Origin: Chara braunii
Taxonomy: Eukaryota > Streptophyta > Charophyceae > Charales > Characeae
Direction of reading: 5' to 3'
Assembly (NCBI GenBank): GCA_003427395.1
Contig: BFEA01000189.1
Location: 2,204,703-2,235,643, forward strand
DNA: 30,941 nucleotides
Shown here: positions 1 through 9,800 of the stretch, piece by piece
Position numbering within the stretch: position 1 is the stretch's first letter
How the letters are laid out: the number at the start of each line of letters is the position of its first letter
The notes under the pieces: model-generated
What the model was told of the DNA's origin: nothing
The model's database searches: none
Seen by the model: only the letters and a program-made list of their open reading frames with translations
Made by a program: the position numbers and the translations under genes

Positions 1-815
1 GCCTACAGGCCTAATCCATGGCCCCCAAGCTCGCGCGTCTACTGCGCAGAGACCCGTTCCATGTTTTTGTCCCCACTGCTCACTCTGTTCACCACACAAA
101 ACCACAACTCCGTCAAAGTCGTCCTCTGTATGAGCGCACACGCACCACGGTCATATACATAGAGAAGATACCTAGTCGCGGTAGCACTACTGTAGCATGA
201 GTCGCGGACAAACTGCCACGTAGACATTTGTTTCCACTTCCCTCCAAGAGGGACGGGGAGACCTGAGAAAGCGCGAAGGCATTGGCAGCATTTTTCAGGA
301 CAAGGATTCTAGTGGTCTCATGAGTGGATAGTACACAGAATGTGTTGGTGTGACCAAGACCTAAGAAAAGGATGGACCTATGTAGCGCTGGTCAGCAGAG
401 GAGTCATTATGCAAACCATGTGGGGTGCCAGAACTGATACAGTTTTCAGGAAAGAACCTCAGATTCTCTCAGAGCTTTGCCGAAGAGACTAGTAGCGCTC
501 TAACTGGGTTGAGAAGGGCAATATATGCTGATTGGCAGTCCGGGAAGCATAGACGGAAAAATGGTTTGTGCTGGTTTAGAAACTAGCTTCCCCATTCCAC
601 CCGAAGGAAAACTCAGGCTTACTCCCTAGTTGTTACAGGGCAGGAAATACCCCAACTAGAACTGATATAGGTTTGACTGTCTTCAAAGGAACCTTTCTCT
701 GAAAACACACAAGTTATGTAAGCTTAGATGGTGCAGGACTAGCATTCGGCTAAGAGGAACTTCAGGTGGAATTAGGAGGAAAAGACAAACCGTAGAGAAG
801 GATGGGTAGGTTAGT
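1..815. other. Intergenic, no gene recognised
   Basis: Only short open frames occur on either strand, none with a recognisable domain. Imperfect echoes occur around 430 and 660 (both near GAACTGATA, followed by AAGGAACCT or AAGAACCT-like text), which suggests old repeat DNA. Nothing can be named. Confidence 0.5.
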
Positions 816-1730
816 TGTGACGAACTACTTCCCGAACCCGTGCTATCTTCCGTACCCCTCCTTTTTGTATCATATAAACCCCATAAACCCCCCCATTTCG
901 TTTTTTTGATTTCGGGTGCCGCGTTTTTGGCCCCCATCTTTCGGAAGTTGTTACGATTCCAGGGTTCGGCTTTTTCTTTTTGCAATTCGGGAAGTACTTA
1001 GGAATTTACGTGCGCCTTAGCGAGCGCACTGGGAATTGGGTCCGGCGGTTGGGAATTCCGGGATAAGCGGAACTTCGACGTGTCCTTTTTGTGTGTGAAT
1101 GTTCTTGGTCGCGTCGGGGAAAACTCTCGGAATTTTGCAATGATACGAATAGGCGTAGGACTTTCTTTTCCCGCGTTGCTCTTTCGAACACGGATATGGT
1201 GATTTCAATTTTGAATTGGTTTAGGACGTAGGCAAGCTGTAACTGTTTTGGTGTCTTTTTCTCTTTTTTTTCTTGACGGGCCCGCGCATGAAAGGCTTTC
1301 TCCTCTCTGCCCCCCCCACATCGCTCTCTCCCTCGCTCCTTTTTTCTTCCCCCTTCTCTTTCTCTCCCCTCGTAACTGTTTTTCTCCCTCTATCTCTCTC
1401 CCGCTTAACTCTTTGCGCGCCCATTTCCCCTTTCTTTATCATCTGAATCTTGGCCCGTCTTGCGCTACTTGTCGCGCCTTTTCTTTTCTCGCCCTTCCAG
1501 CGAAGCTTGTGAAGTACGGTCGATCCTTCAATTACTCTCGCCCACCAATCAGACGCGGGGTATAGTAGGATCTGCCTATCGCGCGACGAGTCTGATTGGT
1601 TAATCTTGAGTTTCGAAGCATCAACATGGCTTCTGCTAAACGCTCTTCTCATAGTTTTCTCCTCCTGCTTCTCCTCTTACACTTCGACTTTCCCCCTGCA
1701 TTCTCCCTCCCTTGGCTCCCTCCTTGCTGC

Positions 1731-1737
1731 TATAAAT
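1731..1737 (+). promoter_or_regulatory. Putative TATA box of LTR-like copy 1
   Basis: TATAAAT sits inside CTATAAATTCCG. The same eleven-base context occurs at 21291 in the second copy while much of the surrounding sequence has diverged, which supports function. Confidence 0.45.
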
Positions 1738-2207
1738 TCCGCAAGCACGCCCGCAAATCTCTCTTACGTTCTCGACTCTTGAGCCAGGTTCCGGGAAGCA
1801 GTGGCTAGGCAGAGTGTTTTGGTGCGAGTCGGAAAGTCCCCTCGGGCTGACGATAGGCTGGCCGGTTGCGCGTTTGATCGCCACGACGAACTGTGGGATC
1901 TGGGCGAACCGCGTCGAGTTTTACGTCGGCGGGGTGACGATCGCAGTGGTGGGAGTTAGCACGCGGCAGCCGTTATCGTCGGTGCGGGTATGAGGATCGA
2001 TGACTGGAGTTGAGTGAGTGATTGGCCTCGGGCCATATTGGAATTCACGACGAATGCGCCTTTGTTGTTGCGGATATTTATCTATGGCGTGAGTGTACGG
2101 CGGCAACGCCGAACTTCTTCTTCTCAGATATTGTCCTCTTCTATCTCGACATTCCTCCCTCATCTCTCTCTCTCTCCTCTATCTTTGAATGATAATGCGT
2201 CTCGATG

Positions 2208-2228
2208 TCTCTCTCTCTCTCTCTCTCT
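2208..2228. repeat. (CT)n microsatellite
   Basis: An uninterrupted TC/CT run of about 21 bases follows a looser CT-rich run at 2160-2180, inside the transcribed side of LTR-like copy 1. Confidence 0.8.
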
Positions 2229-2829
2229 AATGTGAATGAGTCTGCATGTTATTCCTATGTGAAAGAACTTCTTCCGGAACTCTTCCATTAGTTTTCTTGG
2301 GTAGTCCCCCTATGCAAGAACCCCGTCTTCTTGTCTTGTGAACGGTGGATGCGTGTGTATTACTCAGCGATCCAGCTTTTATCCCTGTGCATATATCATT
2401 TTCGCACCTTCCACACATAATCCACAGTGAATGTATGTATGGAGGTACGCGTCTCTTTACGTTGATTAGACGATTGTTGTAGGGATTTTGTCTGAGAATG
2501 CAAGAGTGTTTAGATTTGTAATTCTGAGTGCGCTGCGCATGCCATCTGCCTTATACTGCACGACACCTGCACTTGACCCAATTGATGAGTGTTTTCTCTC
2601 TCTCATGATTAAAAAGGACTGATTGGTGGTTGCGCGAGCGTTTCTTGACATGTGGACTGACAAACACCCTTCGATCGGGCGTCAGCCTCCCGTACCTCTC
2701 GTATCAACACGACCTTTTCCTTACAACGAGGAAAGGACGCGTGTATGTGAGTGGGACGTACGAGAAGCTGTCGCACAGATCGGCGGTCGATACTACTTCC
2801 CTCCGGCAAACCGTTGTTCAGAGTTCGTA

Positions 2830-3420
2830 GAGGCTGGGTTTGTGATTATCGACACGCACTTTCCACCCTACTCGATATTGTTGCCATTCAACGAGTTGAT
2901 CGTCATTCCGTGGACGGCAGTGGCGCCCCATTGGCCTCGAACCCTGTGCATAGAGTGCCAGCGTTTCGATCGCTACAAAGCAAAGGGTTTCCACTACCCA
3001 ATACGGAGTGAAGACGAGCATAAGGAAAGAGCCACGCGGCTGAGACCCTCCACATCAGACTCAGAGCTGACTAGCGAGCGACGACGGGATTTGATACGAA
3101 AACGAGACACGCGAAGCGTGCCAAAGCCCTTCAGCTCTAAACGACGGGCTGTAGCACGGTGGGAAGCTCGACAATACTTTTTGGATTGAATTTGGATTTT
3201 TCTCTTTTCGCGCCGTATCCGCGCGCGCATTCCGCGACGCGCGAAAGCAACCGACTTACTTCATCGGACCAACACGGGGGATTTCAGTTCCGTCTGTGTC
3301 CCCACACTCAATTTCCAAAAATCCTTGGCACACCCCATCTTGCTGTTTTTCCGGGCCTCTTTCCTCACATCTAGCACTCCGAACGAAAGACAGCACAGGG
3401 CGTGAGGTTAGCGCGTCACA
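2830..3420 (-). repeat. Inverted fragment of the LTR A family
   Basis: Read on the minus strand from 3420, this starts TGTGACGCGCTAACC and follows the first ~550 bases of LTR A (16435 to about 17000, plus strand). Shared blocks are the terminal TGTGACG and GAGGTT, a GGGTGTGCCAAGGATTTTTGG-like block (3300-3345 and 16504-16535), and a stretch readable as similar peptides on the strand opposite LTR sense (2830-2960 and 16830-16960). Five bases TAGTA follow the terminus and could be a target duplication. The match ends near 2830, so this is a truncated LTR. A long open frame (2623-3189, plus) crosses it; see findings. Confidence 0.55.
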
Positions 3421-3529
3421 TAGTAGTATTTACGGGTGAAAGAGATGGGATGGATTTCGTAGTCAGATGTAGGCTTGTACACCCGGTTCCCTCTGGGTCT
3501 CATCAAAAGCGACACTGGGTAATGCTCCC

Positions 3530-3576
3530 AGGATGGGTAATTTTTTCCGGGTAGACTGTGAGGACCCTGACCTCAA
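3530..3576 (+). repeat. LINE 3'-end-like motif, upstream copy
   Basis: The block TGCTCCCAGGAT ... CCGGGT ... ACTGTGAGGACCC ... CCTCAA closely resembles 5746-5792, the sequence just before the A-rich tail of the LINE. Its presence directly upstream of the truncated LINE coding region suggests the 3' end of an earlier LINE copy into which, or next to which, the second copy inserted. Confidence 0.45.
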
Positions 3577-3593
3577 GGCTATTTCTTAGATAA

Positions 3594-4851
3594 TATGAGC
3601 CTTGGGCACAGGGCCCTGCTGCCGCAAGGCCGGGAACCTTCGGGAGGAAGTGGATACAGAGAGCTGTTTCTACTGTAGGGGATCTATGGAATGACCTGAC
3701 AAACCAATGGCACAATCCGGAATACCTGAAGACAAAGCTGGGGAGGCTTCCGTACCTAGAGGAGAGACTGGGACTGCTACTCCAAGCGATCCCCAGTGAT
3801 TGGAAACACCAGTTGGGACCGGAGGTAGTCAACCCCCCAGGAACCTGGTTCCGGGGAACAACAGAAGAAGAATTGGGCAGCTTTACCAATTGCAGGAGTG
3901 GGAAGAGGATGGGAGTGGGAACTGCCAAATGAAGGAATTTATCAGAAAAGATCAGGTGGAATCAACATTGCAGCTTACCCAAACTGTGGTCCAAAGAGGA
4001 CTAGGGGGACTCCAGGAAGTCAGAGTCCGGCAGATTGCGACAGGACGAAGGCAAGTACCAGTAATACATTAACTGGTGGCTGAGGCAACGCCAATCTCTG
4101 CACTAAGAATCGATCCTAGTAGATGGGGGTGGGAAATAAGTGGAGAGGTGGTAAAAGATCTATGTAACTTGAAACCGGCAATGACGCTCAAGAAACGCAC
4201 AAAGCAGAGTGGAGTAATGAGGAAACTTGTTCCCAGATGGGAAGCAGCGCAGCCGTTCCAGCCAACACCAACTGAGGACCAACTGATTCGTCTGTGGAAG
4301 CAGCTAGCGGATCTTCCATCCCAGAAGGTAGCTTCACTACTATGGCTTCAGTCACACCTGGCAGTTCCTACGGCTAAATGGCTACAGGAAAGAGGAATGA
4401 ATGTGAAACTGGAGTGCGACAGGTGTACATGGCCAAGAGAGACAATGACGCACATGTGGTGGGACTGTCCTAGATCAAAGAAGTGGTGGCTCTGGTGGTT
4501 TGCACACTGGGAAAGGATGTCAGTGAAGAAGGTTGATCAGAAAATGGCCTGGGTGTTGCAAGGGTTCACAGAACGAAGGAAGCAAGAAGTAAGGGATGGG
4601 CATACATGGCCCAGTCATCCCGGGACAGGAATGGGAGAAGATTCAAATCCCAAGAATGGTCAGAAGAACAGGCGGAAAAGGTGTTCCGGAACCTGCTGAA
4701 ATTGGAAATTCGGGCGGACTGGAGAAGGAGAGTGCTGCAGGGGAACAGACAAGAAGGGCTGCGCTGGTTCAACGAAACATGGGCAACCCCAGGGACCCTT
4801 GCAGAAGTGAGAGAGGGGAAACTGGTCACTGCACCTTGGTTGGATAGATAG
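3594..4851 (+). pseudogene. LINE (non-LTR retrotransposon) ORF2 C-terminal fragment with zf-RVT motif, broken
   Basis: This encodes the C-terminal part of a LINE ORF2 protein, downstream of the reverse-transcriptase domain. The reading frame is broken: 3594-3890 reads WIQRAVSTVGDLWNDL in one frame, the frame then changes, there is an in-frame stop at 4073, and 4076-4699 continues in the same frame as 3800-4072. A further shift near 4610 leads into a frame ending at 4851. The 4076-4699 segment contains CDRC followed about 24 residues later by HMWWDC, a C-x2-C ... H-x4-C arrangement typical of zf-RVT at LINE C-termini. No endonuclease or polymerase domain is present, so the copy is 5'-truncated, as is usual for LINE insertions. 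The protein is certainly not made intact. Confidence 0.8.
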
Positions 4852-4879
4852 ATAGATTGAGGGGTAAGGGGAGTAGGGA

Positions 4880-5745
4880 NNNNNNNNNNNNNNNNNNNNN
4901 NNNNNNNNNNNNNNNNNNNNNNNNNNNNNNNNNNNNNNNNNNNNNNNNNNNNNNNNNNNNNNNNNNNNNNNNNNNNNNNNNNNNNNNNNNNNNNNNNNNN
5001 NNNNNNNNNNNNNNNNNNNNNNNNNNNNNNNNNNNNNNNNNNNNNNNNNNNNNNNNNNNNNNNNNNNNNNNNNNNNNNNNNNNNNNNNNNNNNNNNNNNN
5101 NNNNNNNNNNNNNNNNNNNNNNNNNNNNNNNNNNNNNNNNNNNNNNNNNNNNNNNNNNNNNNNNNNNNNNNNNNNNNNNNNNNNNNNNNNNNNNNNNNNN
5201 NNNNNNNNNNNNNNNNNNNNNNNNNNNNNNNNNNNNNNNNNNNNNNNNNNNNNNNNNNNNNNNNNNNNNNNNNNNNNNNNNNNNNNNNNNNNNNNNNNNN
5301 NNNNNNNNNNNNNNNNNNNNNNNNNNNNNNNNNNNNNNNNNNNNNNNNNNNNNNNNNNNNNNNNNNNNNNNNNNNNNNNNNNNNNNNNNNNNNNNNNNNN
5401 NNNNNNNNNNNNNNNNNNNNNNNNNNNNNNNNNNNNNNNNNNNNNNNNNNNNNNNNNNNNNNNNNNNNNNNNNNNNNNNNNNNNNNNNNNNNNNNNNNNN
5501 NNNNNNNNNNNNNNNNNNNNNNNNNNNNNNNNNNNNNNNNNNNNNNNNNNNNNNNNNNNNNNNNNNNNNNNNNNNNNNNNNNNNNNNNNNNNNNNNNNNN
5601 NNNNNNNNNNNNNNNNNNNNNNNNNNNNNNNNNNNNNNNNNNNNNNNNNNNNNNNNNNNNNNNNNNNNNNNNNNNNNNNNNNNNNNNNNNNNNNNNNNNN
5701 NNNNNNNNNNNNNNNNNNNNNNNNNNNNNNNNNNNNNNNNNNNNN
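4880..5745. other. Assembly gap (N run)
   Basis: 866 undetermined bases. The gap lies between the LINE coding end and its 3' terminus, so it probably hides LINE 3' untranslated sequence or a repeat that failed to assemble. Open frames crossing it are artefacts. Confidence 0.99.
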
Positions 5746-5853
5746 TGCTGCCGGGATAACCCCGGGTGGAACTGTGAGGACCCCGGCCTCAATTTGAATG
5801 ATTTTGTAATGAAATGGTGATGATGTTTAAAAAAAAAAAAAAAGAAAAAAAAA
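5746..5853 (+). mobile_element. LINE 3' terminus with A-rich tail
   Basis: The 3' block ending ACTGTGAGGACCCCGGCCTCAA (5771-5792 region) is followed by 36 bases and then an A-rich run, 5829-5853, interrupted by a single G. This is the expected end of a plus-strand LINE produced by target-primed reverse transcription. No target duplication could be paired because the 5' junction is unclear. Confidence 0.6.
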
Positions 5854-6897
5854 GGGGAGGAGTGGGACCCCAGAAAATGTCACTTCTCCCCAAAAAGAAG
5901 AGTAGTCGGATCAGTCCCTATCTGTGCTCATCACACAGGAGCCAGCTATCCATCAGGTGCGTGATTCGGCGAGGCCCTTTTTCCATAGTTTTTATTTTTT
6001 CACAATGAACTTGGACCAGCGCGGGAAGGAGAGGGCGGTGAGGGAGACCGAGAGCGCGCTGTATGACCTTTCGCTCCCGGCAGCAGAATTGACCCAAACC
6101 GGACAGAACATTACGAGAGTCGTGCGGCGTGCATGTCCGTTGTCCGCGTGTAAAGCGATCTGATTGCGTGGAGATTTCTTCGTTATTGCTATCGGTGTTC
6201 CATGGAGGCAGGCGCCGATCATCTCGCCTCATTCCGGATCAAGAAGAGCGGGACTTTTGGAACCCATTTCATCGCATCCACCTGAAAGTTTTTTCACTAC
6301 CGTTCTCCGGAACGGGCGCGTTTCCGGAACCCGCCTCTTCGGACGCGAATGGAGTAGGAACATAAGGGCAGCATTGGACAGGGAGTTCCGATGGTCTGTG
6401 GTAGCTGGCATGCGGTGCCAGGCATTGAACTTGGTTGGCCAACCGAAAGTGAGGATGTGTAGCGCTGTGGACTTCCAATCTCGAATTCCTTTCTCCTGTT
6501 TCGTTTTTTTCGTTTTTTTTTTTCCCGTTCCCGTGTTTCCTGCTTCCTCCGTTTTCTTCTCATCTCGTCTTCCGTCCCTTCATCATCATCCTTTGTGGCG
6601 CTCGACAAGGCGATCCGTTGCTGCGGTGATTTTTATGACATAGGCCCATAGGGACAAGTAAGGCGAGGGGCGGAGTGAGGGAGGTTCGTCAAAGTCGCCA
6701 ATTTAGAAAATAGACTTGGAGTGAGGTGAGAGGTCTCTGTTAGCTCCCGTCCTGGTTGGTTGAGAAGTAAAGGAGTTTCTTTGGAGTCGCAAAAATCCTC
6801 GGAGTCGGGAGAATTCTTGTTCTTCTTCTCTCCCCCGCCTCCCTGAAAATACCACTTTCATTAACTTTTTTAAAACATAGAAAAATTCTCTCTTAAG
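5854..6897 (+). promoter_or_regulatory. 5' flank and presumed leader of the Hsp70-like/TIM-like gene
   Basis: No supported coding region occurs here; frames of 60-160 codons lack domains and overlap on both strands. A pyrimidine-rich tract (about 6485-6600) and a second at 6815-6845 lie upstream of the gene. The last 40 bases before the ATG are A/T rich. No clear TATA box is found at a convincing distance, so the transcription start is not located. Confidence 0.35.
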
Positions 6898-9800
6898 ATG
6901 GAGGACGACCTGTGTATCGGAATCGATTTCGGTGCATCGAATCTTCGTGCGGCGGTCTACATCCAGAAGGCAGGGGAGTGCTTCCCCATTCCGAATGACT
7001 TTTTGAGGACATGGACTCCGTCCGTGGTCGCGTGTGGAGAAGACGACTGTCTCGTCGGGGAGTACGCGAAGAGCCACAACCGGGACCAACAAGCCGGGGG
7101 CATGGAGGTGTTCTTCGAGGTCAAGCGGGCGATTGGAGGGACGTCGGCGGATGCGTTTGGTGAAAAGGACGGTAAGCCCAAGGGGCTCCCGTTCAAGAAA
7201 ACGATGTCGGGGTTCCGGGCAAACATCCCGAAAATGATGAAAAGCGTTTCAGTTGAAGATCTGTTGTCACTGCTGCTGGCAAGGATCAAAAGGGACGCAG
7301 AGAGTTTTCTCTCTCGTCCTGTGAAACGCGATGTGAAACGCGCAGTCATCGCGGTTCCGGGACACTTCACAGCGCCGCAGGCAAATGCTATCTCCTCGGC
7401 TGCGAAGCGTGCTGGACTGGACATTCGTCTTGTGCATGAACTTCAGGCGGCAGCTAGAGCTTTCTGCTTCGACAACAGAGGACGATCGACAGCCGCACAC
7501 ACGGGAATTGTGATGCTGTTTGACCTCGGGGACTCACACCTGGATATTGCCCGGGCCGACATCCAAGCGTCGAGAGTGGTAGCGTTCTCTCACGTCATAA
7601 GGGACAAGGCGACGGGAGGGAGAGTATTTGACGAAATCATCAGGTCGCGTATGTATGATTCGCGGCCGCGTGGTAGTGCGGAGGTTAGTAGTGCTCCCAG
7701 TCGATGGCGAGTGAAGAGAGACTGTGTGGAAGTCAAGGAGAAGGTGTGTTCGGACAAGCTGTCTTCCAAAGATGAAGCCTATCTTCCGGCGAGGGTAACA
7801 CCCCTCGATCATGGGGGGCAAGAGGTGCCCACCCCTAGGTCGTCGGACTTCTACAGTTTGATCGATAGCGCGGTTAAGGGGTGGAAGAAGGGCTTGGATA
7901 CGCCACTCTCTAAAATCAGGAGTCCTCAAGGACCTGCGATTATGATTCTTCTCGCTCTTGGTCGCTCTTGTAAGATTCCATCGGTTCGAACCATGCTGGA
8001 CAAATTTGGTAGCAAGTTTAATTGCCCTGTAAAGTATTTGGGTGATGACACCATCGCTCGCGGTGCAGCGATGATGTGGGATGAAGCCTTAGTTCCCGCT
8101 GGGGCCATGGCCATGGCGGAGGAGAGGTCTCTTGGCTCGACTTCTGGCAGGGATCAGAGCGTGCCGCTATTGGGTCGGCAGCCCGAGACGAGTCATGACC
8201 CATCGGGAGACCTCTGCGGATGCTGGACCCAGTTGAACGGGGGTGCGAGTTCTGGACACCCGCCCTACCCCCCAGGAGGCATTTCATACTCGATGACTGC
8301 CAGCAGCGTGCCAGAGGGGCACGCTTACGGGCCAGGGGGGAGCTATGTCACGGGGTACGGCGGTGGGACGCAGTACAGGGCCCCTGTCAACGCGAATAGG
8401 CAGCAATGGTCCCAAGGAGGGGGGGGAGCAAGCTCTCAAGGGCAGCAGTTCTCGGGCTCGACCGGGGGAATAGGACCTGCAGAGATTAGCAATTCGGGAT
8501 ACAATGCATATCCGGCGGCGGCTACCGCAGCCAATGGACAGCAGCTGAGTTGCCAGAGTACACACTATGAAGCCCTCCTCCTCTTGAGTAATTGGAGTAC
8601 GATGAGATTTTACTTGGAAGCCATGAAAACCGTTTTCGGCGAAGATGTCATCTACTCTCTCCATGATGGCACACCGGCGGGCCAGAGGATTTTCCAGATG
8701 GAAAAAAAGACTACGACTAAGTTCAGCGTAGACGATTATGAGCAGGCGAAGGAAGATTTCAAGAGGCTACTGTGGGAAGGCGATTTAGGGAAGTCTCGTC
8801 GACCGTTTCTGCTGGTGGAATGCTGGGATAGCGAAAGTGGGTTCGAGAGTTTGAGCAACCTTGAGAAGGGCATGACCTGTTTTAGAGGCGCATTTGACGC
8901 GGGGCTCTGCGAGTTCGTGGTAGCGCCACATTTGTTGTATCTGTCAGAGGCAATTGACGTAATGAAGGCTGCGGAGCGCTCATCACAAACCGTGTCCAAG
9001 TTTCGTCTTTGCGCCCAGAATTTCAAGGTCCCTGCAGGCGAAAGCTCAGGGAGTGAAAATGCTGCAACTCGTACAGTAAGTGGGAAGAAGGACAGAGCCT
9101 CTTGTTCGGCGGTAGTGCAGAATCAGGCTTCGGCGGCGAAGGAGGAGGCGGTAGAAGAGAAGGACGGTGACGAGCAGCATCTGCATACCAACTGGTTAAC
9201 TGGCAATGGGTTCGAGTATGTAATTGCGGGGAAAAGACATAGACGAGTTTTCGAGAGCGCGGAGGAAGTCGGAGGGATGGTGCGCGACGCGCTGCTGAAG
9301 GATCTGAAGGTGATAGCCTGTATCGTTGATACAAATGGCTTACAGGATTGTAGGGAGCAGTTGCAAGGGATTAGAGATAAGGTGGACAGTGAAGAAAGCT
9401 GGCAGAATATAGTTATAGCTTACGAGCCAGTCTGGCCACAGGAATGGCTGAGTCGGCAGCAGCAGTTCTCGCCGCTCTCTCGTATGCAGCTGATGGTCTC
9501 TTTCATCCGACACTGGCTGGCCACGGAAGTGTCGTTACTGACTGCCCATAGCACTCGGATTGTCTACGCCGGTCCTCTTGTCAAGGATATAGATGTCCAA
9601 AGTCTCGAAACCGTCCAATTTCTTGATGGCCTGCTGTTACAAGGAGCTTCCGTGGCGCACTTGTCCCAAACGACCAATCTTGTTGATTGGATTAAGAGGC
9701 GTGTGTCAAGTACCTCAGCGGGACCTCGACTTCCGATGCAACGGAGGAGCGGCCAGAGTACCGGGCATGAGTATCCAATACCGCGTTCTGGCGTGGACGC

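Larger units (their letters stand above)
816..2640 (+). repeat. Divergent LTR-like copy, family C, copy 1
   Basis: The segment starts TGTGACGAACTACTT and is matched in order, with similar spacing, by 20499-21980, which starts TGTGACGAACCACTT. Shared blocks are the TATA box (1731 and 21291), CTGTGGG followed by GGGCGAAC (about 153 and 163 bases past the TATA) and GCGGGGTGACGA (about 197 and 209 bases past it). The TG start, a T-rich upstream half, one TATA box and no coding capacity suggest an LTR. The 3' boundary is uncertain: the resemblance fades between about 2560 and 2640. The copies are too diverged to be the two ends of one recent element. A conserved promoter region from a duplicated gene is the alternative. 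Confidence 0.45.

Noticed and set aside
2623-3189. 188-codon open frame as a cellular gene
   Set aside because: It crosses an LTR-family fragment and has no recognised domain or supported start; kept only as a finding about antisense reading in the repeat.
4566-5792. Long frames on both strands across 4857-5759
   Set aside because: They consist almost wholly of undetermined bases in the assembly gap.
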